From the NCBI GenBank assembly GCA_030248135.1, contig JASANC010001248.1:1-64000 (forward strand): a stretch of 64,000 nucleotides of DNA, read 5' to 3'. The stretch comes from Theristus sp. LFF4_11 (lineage: Eukaryota; Nematoda; Chromadorea; Monhysterida; Xyalidae). Every line of letters starts with the position of its first letter. The first letter of the stretch is position 1. The translations under genes were made by a program, and so were the position numbers. Positions 1 to 8,466 of this stretch are shown here, piece by piece. The notes beneath the pieces were generated by a model, which was given only the letters and a program-made list of their open reading frames with translations, had not been told where the DNA came from and searched no databases.

Positions 1-398
1 TCATTAAAATGACGATAAATAGGCAAAGACAATTTGTTGTTTCTGATTGCGCTCAAATGTTCAAACATCCTTTTTCGAAAACTTCGTTTAGTTTCCCCTA
101 CGTACTGTACATGACATTTAGAACATTCAATCAGGTAAACAACTCCACAAGTGTCACAGTTCCAATACGCACCACCGTCCTCGAAAGGACTAAACACTCT
201 TTCAGTGATTGTGGATTGAAACCACTTACTTGTTTCCACGTGGTCGCAAATTTTACATGAATTCCTTGTACACTTGTTGATAGCCTTGCCATGAAGTCGA
301 TCCTCGTGCTTGAACGAATTCACAAGTGTGTCTTGAAGCTGCAAGGCATAGATTGTTTTATTTTGACTTTGATTATTGGGCTTGTCTGATTTGAACAT
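1..398 (-). CDS. GIY-YIG endonuclease, Penelope-like retroelement type (partial, runs off window)
   Basis: Read on the minus strand from a Met codon at 398, an open frame runs off the left edge of the window. It shows a cysteine cluster (KCTRNSCKIC, about bases 255-285), then CDTC, then VVYLIECSKCHVQYVGETKR and a following KRMFEHLSAIR. That order, a CxxxxCxxC linker followed by a GIY-YIG-like core with the YVGET and R...H elements, is what Penelope-like elements carry after their reverse transcriptase. The frame is closed by a stop just upstream of 398, so no reverse transcriptase is fused to it here. The nuclease would nick target DNA during retrotransposition. It is either a stand-alone nuclease frame or the 3' remnant of a decayed element. 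The family is clear from the motifs; whether the copy is active is not known. Confidence 0.8.
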   Translation of the reverse strand, partial: MFKSDKPNNQSQNKTIYALQLQDTLVNSFKHEDRLHGKAINKCTRNSCKICDHVETSKWFQSTITERVFSPFEDGGAYWNCDTCGVVYLIECSKCHVQYVGETKRSFRKRMFEHLSAIRNNKLSLPIYRHFN

Positions 399-703
399 AA
401 TTCCGCCCAAGAAATATGCTCACAGAATGACACAACTTGTCGGGGGCTGCCCGATTTAAGGAGGGTGTGTCTACCTAAATAGGTAACCCACCGGGATAAC
501 ATGAAGAACATAAAAGTATGAAATCCCAACGTGCAGAGTTACTGATCAAACGAATTGATTTTTCCAACTTTATTTATTGTCGTAGAATACTATAGTGCTC
601 GGAATATTTCAAGGACCTACAGAAGACCGAACATAGAACAACACATCAACAGAAACAAATCACCTGTCACTGAAACATCAGTCACTAAACCACCTAATAA
701 ACA

Positions 704-1654
704 CTAATCATCTTTGGGTTTGCCGATCAGATAAACAAGGTTACTGCGCACAATGCTCATATTCGGTGTGACCAAAAGTGGTGAACGTGTCGTTGCAGCT
801 TCAGGTACCAGCGCCGGAAACGACTCCGCGCGCAAGAGTGGCGCACCACTGCACTCACCGCTGTTTGACGAGTTGGCAACCTCCTCGGTAGGCAACGGCT
901 GCGTAGCCGAAGCCAATGCAGGGGGTCCAGTCATCTTCGACGCTTGATTGAGCAACTTGTTCCATTCCCAGTATGTCTTGACAACGCCAGATGGGAAATC
1001 TGGAAATTTGCACCAGATTTTTTGGAGTGTCCATTGTTTGACGTCACGCTTGTCAATGCCGTATTCAGTCACAAGACGTCCCAGCATCTTTTTTGTGTTG
1101 TCATTCTCTTTCTTCTCCCAGGCACTCCTATCCTTGAAAACCTTCACTTCAAACTGACCAAGAAATTTCCAGTTCTGTTCGCGCAAATTGTGCCGATAAT
1201 GAACACAGATGTCCGTAATGTATTTCGGATTCAAGAATTGAACCGCAACGTGTTTGTTTCCCGGATCTCGTTTTATGCTAACGAGAGAATCAATGATCTC
1301 ATCTGGCACGGCAAGACCGTCGCGCAAAACAGAATCAACCATTTTGTCCAATGACACATTAGACGTTGTATCTTTCGGCAGACCTTGGATGATCAAAAAA
1401 TGGTCAGCAACGAACCGTTCAACACGGTCGAAACGGTTGCGCAGCTCATTGAATTCGCTTCTTGTGACGTAGTCAGAATCAGACTTGTTGTAGTTGGTTT
1501 TTTGCTTGTTGTTGTTCTTGTATTGTTTGTGGTTGGTTTTCTTTTTGGACGAATCGCCAGCGTTGGAGCCATTAGCCGCCTGTTTCGGGCTGTTCTGCAG
1601 AGAAAGAAGGAAGTAAATCCATGTAATAAATTGTGTGAGGAAAAAACAAGTCAC
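704..1654 (-). CDS. ORF1-like retroelement protein with coiled coil
   Basis: An uninterrupted frame of about 316 codons. The N-terminal stretch is rich in Lys, Asn and Gln (KKKTNHKQYKNNNKQK). A short heptad-like stretch (SEFNELRNRFDRVERFV) is followed by a region reading LIIQGLPKDTT and later VAVQFLNP, which resembles the RRM-like strand pattern of LINE ORF1 proteins. Such proteins bind element RNA and form the particle. The frame lies upstream of the GIY-YIG frame on the same strand, 306 bases away, so both may belong to one element. The first 25 or so codons are hydrophobic and may be non-coding: a good 3' splice site (ctgcag) lies at about 1595. The assignment rests on composition and arrangement, not on a diagnostic motif. 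Confidence 0.5.
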   Translation of the reverse strand: MTCFFLTQFITWIYFLLSLQNSPKQAANGSNAGDSSKKKTNHKQYKNNNKQKTNYNKSDSDYVTRSEFNELRNRFDRVERFVADHFLIIQGLPKDTTSNVSLDKMVDSVLRDGLAVPDEIIDSLVSIKRDPGNKHVAVQFLNPKYITDICVHYRHNLREQNWKFLGQFEVKVFKDRSAWEKKENDNTKKMLGRLVTEYGIDKRDVKQWTLQKIWCKFPDFPSGVVKTYWEWNKLLNQASKMTGPPALASATQPLPTEEVANSSNSGECSGAPLLRAESFPALVPEAATTRSPLLVTPNMSIVRSNLVYLIGKPKDD

Positions 1655-1987
1655 ATAGAGTCAATCAATCAATCACATATGGGCATAGGATGCGCGCACA
1701 AAGCTAACGCTTCCAAAAGCCAGGTTACCGCCGAGGCTAAGTAACCCAAAGTGGTGAAAGTTCACCGGTCCCACTGAGCTCGCGCACGATAACTGCAGTA
1801 TTGGGAGCCCAAAGTGAGACGAATGACCTAGTGACTTGTTTGGAGTTATTAGGGTTCGCTTGACAAGGTATACTTGTTGAAGCACACTAAAGTTAAACTA
1901 ATCTGATTGGATAAGAAAAAGAAATTTACTACTGAGTTTGACGAAGCGAGGGATTGCCACTCAACTTCGACAGTGACCAGTTTAAAA

Positions 1988-2500
1988 CAAATGCAATCAA
2001 ATTATTTGGTAAATCTGTTAGGCGTTTCGCCAATTATTCGTTGTACGCCAACACCGTTTGGACTCGTCAGCAACGATCGGTGTCACAGACACTTGAAAAG
2101 AATCACTTAAGAAAACACATGTGATACACTTAACAAAACAACCAAAAAACTTCAGTGAAGCAACAAATTGCAAGCACACCTTGTCATTGACTCGTTTGTG
2201 ATGCTGTTGATCCTGACTCCCTTGATTTTTCCTTTTACGGCCACCCATCTTCGTTGCTCAAAACCAGAAACTGCAAGCACAGTAAATACCAAAATAAAGC
2301 AACCGAACACCAGACGAAGTAAGCCGAAGAATTGAGTGTCTGAAAAAATTCCAAATTTGAAAAGTAGAACTTTATGTGAAACACGTAATTTCATGAATCC
2401 TCGAATCAGACTTGTCTTTTTGTAGCCGTTATTTAACATGATCAAGACTTGAGTTTGAACAACAGCAATAAAGTCATCGAGGTCGGAGCAAATCCGGCCC
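1988..2500 (-). repeat. Left inverted arm of RT element
   Basis: Reverse complement of 4076-4587, starting caaatgcaat and ending gcaaatccgg. On the minus strand it carries the RT C-terminal codons (GRICSDLDDFIA onward). It then carries a short basic frame starting MGGRKRKNQGSQ. On the plus strand it carries a frame containing NAIKLFGKSVRRF and ending in a stop near 2131. Confidence 0.85.
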
Positions 2501-2507
2501 AATTTCG

Positions 2508-4275
2508 TTGAACGTTTTCAACTATAACGTGTTCCTACGCGATCTTGATAAGGAGGAGTTAATTAGGTGGTTGCAATTGAAATGTTCATGTGATAAGAGC
2601 AAGTTTATCTATCGCCCACATGACCACATCATCAGTGGTGACTTGAATATTGTTCAGAGTCAACAACTAAGAGAACTTTTTGAAAAGGGCACCAAATTTC
2701 GCACTTCGGGGCGGTTTTCAATGTCTCGCATACACAACAATGTGGTGTGTGCACTGGGACCGCTTCTGAACAAACTGAAAAGTGTCGGGGACAGTAAAAG
2801 AATTCAAAATTTTGTTAAGGAGTTCAAGAAAAGCTTAGCCAAAGAAATGAAAAAAGTTGATGGATCAACGATCTGCTACACCATTACAGATGAACTAAAA
2901 AAGGAGTTGCGTGATTTACAAAGTGAACTAATCATTTGCCCCATTGATAAAGCCGCAAATAATTATGCCTTCATTTGCAAGAAGTTTTACGTGGAGATCT
3001 TATGTAAGGAATTGGGAATATCAGTTTCTGATGGACGTCTAGTTTGCAATGGCAATGCAACGTACGGATTCAAAGGCGGTCTAGATTCGGATGTAAGTAA
3101 GGTGCTTTTTGAGCACAAAAAAACTGCTTGATGTCTACAACTATGAGAGGCAATATTGGACTGAAACTATTCCAATTTTGTTTGCCACTCCGAAAATGCA
3201 TAAGTCGCCTTATAAGTTTCGTTTTATTTGTGGTGCATCAAGATCATCAACCAAGCCGATATGCCTTTTAGTTCACCGTATTTTATCGGCCTTGAAAACA
3301 AGAGTGAAGAAATACTGTGAGGTTTCAAAGAATAGAGGTGGCATTTCATCATACTGGGCAGTTGACGGTTCACTAGAAGCACTCAAACATGTTCAAAGTA
3401 TAAAACACATTACATCTGTTGGTGCAGCTGATTTCAGTACACTGTTTCCTTCACTACCACACAATATAATTTTTGATTCAATTAATTATCTAGTTGATCT
3501 CGTGTGTAGAGAGGAATTTGTTTGTGTTAGACACAAACTGGTGTCGTTCAGGGATTCTAAATCGGATTGGTTTCAAGTCTGTTTAAGAATTCCTGAACTG
3601 AAACAACTGATTCGAGAAAGTGTGACTGAAACATACGCCACATTTGGCAGTTGTCTTTTTCAACAAATTCAAGGAATACCACAAGGTGGTGCGCATAGTC
3701 CGACACTGGCTACATTGACGTTAACAGCTATTGAACACAAGTTCATGGTTTCTGCAATACGAACGAGATCTTTTACTGTCCCGCGACATGTCATTCGTTA
3801 TGTCGATGATTTGTTGTTTATTAATTGCCCTGAATTTCTCGAGTTGGCTAAAACAATCTATCCACACGAACTTCCTTTGGAAAGTACTGGATCTGAAGAT
3901 GGAAAGAAATGCAATTTTCTTGATTTCACATTATCATGTGGTGAAATTTTCAAAATTAAACCATATGACAAAACTGACGACTTTCCATTTCGTGTGAATA
4001 AAATGATTCATGTTGACTCAAACATACATTGTAAAGTCGGCATTTATGCCTTTGTTGGGCAAGTGATCCGTTTTGGTCGGATTTGCTCCGACCTCGATGA
4101 CTTTATTGCTGTTGTTCAAACTCAAGTCTTGATCATGTTAAATAACGGCTACAAAAAGACAAGTCTGATTCGAGGATTCATGAAATTACGTGTTTCACAT
4201 AAAGTTCTACTTTTCAAATTTGGAATTTTTTCAGACACTCAATTCTTCGGCTTACTTCGTCTGGTGTTCGGTTGA
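2508..4275 (+). CDS. Reverse transcriptase (Penelope-like or unclassified), frame change at an A7 run
   Basis: Two overlapping frames (2508-3131 and 3109-4275) encode one RT split by a +1 change at the seven-A run in gagcacaaaaaaactg near 3117-3123. N-terminal conserved blocks include SGDLNIVQSQQLRELF and PIDKAANNYAFICKKFY. The palm has TPKMHKSPYKFRFI (motif 1), AADFSTLFPSLPH (motif A), GIPQGGAHSPTLATL (motif B) and RYVDDLLFI (motif C, the YVDD catalytic pair). The end is GRICSDLDDFIAVVQ, typical of a family of animal RTs with a 'KAANN' block. No nuclease domain follows: the frame stops at 4275 inside the right arm. It either uses a nuclease in trans, has lost one, or works without one. The frame change may be programmed slippage, an inactivating indel or an assembly error; no other lesion was seen. 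Confidence 0.8.
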
Positions 4276-4587
4276 TTTATTTTGGTATTTACTGTGCTTG
4301 CAGTTTCTGGTTTTGAGCAACGAAGATGGGTGGCCGTAAAAGGAAAAATCAAGGGAGTCAGGATCAACAGCACCACAAACGAGTCAACGACAAGGTGTGC
4401 TTGCAGTTTGTTGCTTCACTGAAGTTTTTTGGTTGTTTTGTTAAGTGTATCACATGTGTTTTCTTAAGTGATTCTTTTCCAAGTGTCTGTGACACCGATC
4501 GTTGCTGACGAGTCCAAACGGTGTCGGCGTACAACGAATAATTGGCGAAACGCCTAACAGATTTACCAAATAATTTGATTGCATTTG
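4076..4587 (+). repeat. Right inverted arm of RT element
   Basis: Mirror of the left arm. It starts at the RT codons for GRICSDLDD, passes the RT stop (4275), then contains an ATG at 4326 opening a short basic frame, MGGRKRKNQGSQDQQHHKR. It ends at gcatttg 4587. Its outer end lies about 117 bp downstream (in ACBD6 sense) of the last visible ACBD6 exon. Confidence 0.85.
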
Positions 4588-4704
4588 GTGAATGTGTGCT
4601 GAACAGCAAACACGACCACTCTGCACGCACACTTGAAATGCAGCCAATGAAGCCGTGCAACACAGATGTTGCTTTGTGCCGAACGCCACCCTCCGAGCAC
4701 GCAC

Positions 4705-5937
4705 CGTTGCTGTCAGTCTCGTTGACGTCATGCGTCAGCATCAGCGTCTTCACGGTCACCGTGTCGGCGTCCTTGACGGCCGCAAACCACTCGGAGTCGC
4801 TGACCACTGCCGTGCCGTCCGGCGCGATCTCCCCCTGCTCCACGAGCATCCTGCTCGGCCGCTGCCCCATGCCCGCCCATGTCGACTGTTTCGCAGAGTT
4901 CGCGTGTGCGCCCGGCTGCCAGCCGAGATTCAAATGACGCACGATCGTGACGTATCTGAGAAAGTGCGACACGTTTCGCAGTTCGACCATTGGGCTGACT
5001 TCGAACACTCTACAGTCCATCTGGATAACATACACAACTAGCTGATTGCTTGGTTGCACACAGTGCAGTTGATGCATGCGTTCTGTGCACGAAAACTGCG
5101 CCTCGACGCAATGTCTGCACAGCCACATGCGCCAGCAGCACTCATCTGCAAGTGCCCCTGTGCCCCGTGACCCACTGAAGCATGGCGCTCGACCGTGGCA
5201 TGTCCCCGAGCGCCGTCCAAGCAGCCCATTTGCGACGAGCCTTTGCATCGAACAGTCCAGGTGACGGTGTCTTGCACGCACCTTCTTCCGCCTGAGTTTT
5301 CCATTTTCGATTTCGCAAATACAAAACGGACTTTGACCATGGTTTTCATGGAGTCATTACTCTTTGTCTGAAATGCCTGGGTAGTTCTGGTCTCAAAAAA
5401 CAGCACTAAAACTGCTCGTTTAAAAGTTGATTTTGATTCTTTGTTCGCCTGACACGCTAACGTGCCGAATAAAGTAGAACAGAGCAGAACAAACCGATTA
5501 AAGGAAGCGTTTAATGCGGCCGCTTTGCTAACCTGCTTATAGCGGGCATACAGCCTCAGCAGCGTGTCCTGCTCCAGCTCAGCAGCCACTTGTCGCACAA
5601 ACACTGCCGCAGACGCAAACTGTCTCACCAATTCGTCCGACACGTGCTCCGGATCTTCCGGTGCACTTTCTTCGGTCGTTGTTGACGAGTCACCATACTC
5701 GTCGTATTCATAGCTGCCGTCGTACGTTTCTGACGGAGTGTGATTCACAAATGACAACGCGTCGCCGGCATCTTGCGGTGCCGTGCGCCCGCTGCTGTCG
5801 ACTCCGTTGTGTCCGTTCTCGAGTTGATCGCATCTGCCAATTTTACTTCGAGTCCGATTGTTTCGTTTTGAAGAGCTCGCCGACTTTGAACGCCACAACC
5901 ACCAGAAGTGCTGTATCGCCCAGATGATGCCGAACAT
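4705..5937 (-). CDS. ACBD6: Acyl-CoA-binding domain protein, ACBD6-like (3' part missing)
   Basis: Minus-strand gene starting at Met 5937. Exon 1 (5533-5937) has a long acidic, Ser/Thr-rich N-terminus and the first half of the acyl-CoA-binding domain (RQFASAAVFVRQVAAELEQ ... LLRLYARYKQ). Exon 2 (start 5291, about 5170-5291) gives the second half, CKTPSPGLFDAKARRKWAAW ... ALGDMPRSSAM, with the family KQ...G.C.TP.P..FD...K.KW.AW pattern. Exon 3 (about 4705-4962) has LNLGWQPGA, an acidic linker and the start of an ankyrin-type repeat (EWFAAVKDADTVTVKTLM ... DVNETDSNG), then a good 5' splice site (G|GTGCGTGC, 4704). ACBD6 binds long-chain acyl-CoA and uses ankyrin repeats for partner binding, including N-myristoyltransferase. 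Further ankyrin exons are not seen down to base 1, so they lie beyond the retroelements or are lost. The exon 2 / exon 3 junction is uncertain. Confidence 0.8.
5035..5160. repeat. Copy of a short palindromic element (family 3) in an ACBD6 intron
   Basis: Starts aactagctgattgcttggtt and contains gatgcatgcgttctgtgcac. This matches, with mismatches, the element at 31363-31486, whose arms carry aactagct, attggttg and gcatgcattctgtgca. It lies between ACBD6 exons 2 and 3. Confidence 0.5.
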
Positions 5938-6129
5938 GACTGCGCTTCACTGTTGTTGCAGTGGTGGAGTCTCCCGTTCAATTATTCATCATCATAAGAA
6001 TGTTGCACACGCCTTGTATTTGAATCAATAAGTGAACGATCAAAAAGGTTATGAACGCTACAAATAATGTGACAAGCTTGAGCGTAGATTTTGTCGACAA
6101 TATTCAGATTTGTTTGGCAAATTTCGGCG

Positions 6130-6844
6130 TCATTGATTGATTTTCGCCCACTGCTCTGGCGTGTACGTTTTCATGGTGAGCGCATGAATTGACTTCATCT
6201 CCTCTGCCAGTGCTCCGTTGACCATGCTGAACACAAGACAAACATGCTCATTATGTTTCATTTTGATCCTGCGAATCGATGCGCGCATGGCTGATTGCAG
6301 TTTTAATGCATGACACGGAAATTCAAATGTGATGGAAATACGAAGGCACTCACGCAGCACGAAACTAACCTCCTTTCTTCGTCTCCAACGCAGTCGCAGA
6401 AATAAAAAATGATGTGAGAACATGACATACAAAGAAACGGTTCAAAATAATCCGAATCTTCAAGCAACACTCCAATGCTCAACACAGCTCACCGATGCCT
6501 ATCAAGCAACGCTTTGCCTTCAAACTGATCGCTCACAACCACCACGTTCAGCTTTGTTCCGCAACCGTCAGAAAAATCAGATACTTCCTGCAAAACGGAA
6601 ATGTCGTGAAATTCATAACACACGATTTTAAACGATCTCACATGACAAATAAATGTGCCCGTACTCTGAAAAACTGTAAAATGACGAATAAAACGACCCT
6701 TGACGATCTAACGGTGCTTCTGCTTTACTCAAACATTGTCGTCACAAAAGCAAATGAAATGGACAACAAAAAGTTGAAACCAACCAAATGCGTGGGTTTC
6801 AGTGCTTCGGTTAAACGAGCGTGCACTTCTTTGTCGCTCGGCAT
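6130..6844 (-). CDS. BOLA2: BolA-like protein 2
   Basis: Three exons on the minus strand join in frame to 83 residues: 6785-6844 (MPSDKEVHARLTEALKPTHL), 6493-6587 (VSDFSDGCGTKLNVVVVSD ... FEGKALLDRHR) and 6130-6226 (MVNGALAEEMKSIHALTM ... YTPEQWAKINQ, stop). Exon lengths 60, 95 and 97 sum to 252, and all junctions are GT/AG. The size and the signature (the C near the end of the first third, LLxRHRxVN, LAEE, IHAL..KTxTPEQW) are those of BOLA2. BOLA2 pairs with monothiol glutaredoxin (GLRX3) to bind a [2Fe-2S] cluster and deliver it in the cytosol; the Cys in DGCG and the His in the RHR / IHA region are the usual ligands. No mitochondrial presequence is present, in line with a cytosolic form. 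Confidence 0.93.
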
Positions 6845-8466
6845 TTTGAAGCGAAAAAAACTCAAAGTTTTTCGACAATATCTTTGGTTCTCAATGTCAA
6901 TTATAAATGAAATAAATACAACCGAAGAAAGCCTGTGAGATGGAAAACAAATCCATTATTTTCAAGGTGCCCAATAAAGCTTGATTGCAACCGTTTTTAT
7001 CACTTCAATTTTGACAGACCGTTTGTTGATAACGTGAAATGATCATCAATTTGATAAAACATGGTGTTAAAAAATTCACGAAGAAAACAGTAACTGAAAC
7101 AAAAAATGACCACAAAACTTAAGAGATTGTTGCTCTGTTGTTGCGGTGAAACAATGAATCTTCAGCGTCAAGAATAAACCTGTTAATTAGCAACGGATAC
7201 TTTGTCACAAATTTCGATAACTGGTCTTCATGACGCACACGAGTCAACAAAGTTTTCAAATAGCAAAAAACACAAAAAAACAAAATAACAATGCAATGCA
7301 ATGAATGAATGAAAACTTTCTTTGGGGAAACCAAAAACACGGGAAAATTCAAACAAAATCTCTGCCATAGATGTATCCAATTCACTCGGATAAACAAACA
7401 CAAAAATTACACAATTTAGTAAACAATTCAGAAAAATTGTACACAGGGGTAGTAATTTTAAACGTGCAAGTTCAATAAGCAACCCAACTGAAAAATTAAA
7501 TCAAATAATGAAAAAAGTAGCGTCAATGTTACATGTAGATTCCTTAAAAACTAGTACAAACTCCAGTGATAAAAATCCCAACGTTTACGATTTAAAAATT
7601 TAAAATCAGAAAAAAAACTTTAGTTCTACCAAATTTCCTAATTCTAAAATTTTCAAATAAACAGCGACATGAAGAACCATTGTTTTGCGATGTAGTAACG
7701 GAACAAAAAAACAGAAACCATAGATCAAATAGACAGGCACTGAAGTAGCCAAACAATTTGTTCACAAAAAGAAAAACACAATCAATCACCACATGATGGT
7801 TTAGTTTACTTTTTTCTCTGGTTCAATACTTTTAAAAACAGAAGAACCAATAAAAGGAAACTGAACTAATCTGATAAGTTACAATGGTACAATGCAGTTC
7901 CGGAAGAAACAATAGTTTTGAACAAAAACGGAAATTCCTTTCATGTAACGTTCAGTCAGACTTCCGACTACAGTATGCTTCGTTGAACCTGTCACTTTTT
8001 TCTCCGCATAGAGTGCTTGCGGAAAAAAAGAACGGCATTGTTGCAAGAATAACATATTTCGCCACAACTGGGGTGTCTCAGTGCTGCTGATTTCAACCAA
8101 AACCAGACACATACAATTGGCTATATGCTGCGAAAGAAGTAACAGGTTTAAGCAACAAACAATTTCAACTCTGTTTTGCAATTTCACAGAACAAACCAAT
8201 TGGATCAACAAGTCAAAATGACAAACAAACAAGACCGAAAACAAACAACAAAATCAACTGCAGCGACACATCCATGGTTCTGGTGAAAGTCACAGAAAAA
8301 AGTCGACTAAGTCAAAAATGCACAATGCACTGTTGCAGACAGTAAAATGCACTGCGACCGTCGACATGTCCACAGAACCACGGCTGAGAAATCTTGAATC
8401 AATATCTAAAACATCGCACCAAACCGATGAGCGTAGCCGCCTGAGCAGAAGGAACGTTTGCGGCGT
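6845..8466. other. Intergenic, AT-rich
   Basis: It lies between the BOLA2 start and the EIF4H stop. Base composition is A/T-rich with many short A runs. It should contain the EIF4H 3' UTR and the BOLA2 promoter. The small open frames here have no conserved motif and I see no gene. Confidence 0.6.

Larger units (their letters stand above)
1988..4587 (+). mobile_element. Reverse-transcriptase element bounded by long inverted arms
   Basis: A 2.6-kb unit consists of a left arm (1988-2500), an RT gene on the plus strand (2508-4275) and a right arm (about 4076-4587) that is the reverse complement of the left one. The right arm includes the last 65 or so codons of the RT, so the left arm holds an inverted copy of the RT 3' end. 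Only a few mismatches are visible between the arms, so the duplication is recent or maintained. Inverted or direct partial copies next to the main copy (pLTRs) are known for Penelope-like elements, which this resembles. I saw no clear target-site duplication. Confidence 0.7.

Noticed and set aside
4500..4600. Possible family-B DNA polymerase (Polinton) fragment in the RT element arms
   Set aside because: Only the short FGK stretch is similar; spacing to the expected Asn and Tyr does not fit the KxxxNSxYG motif and no other polymerase motif is present.
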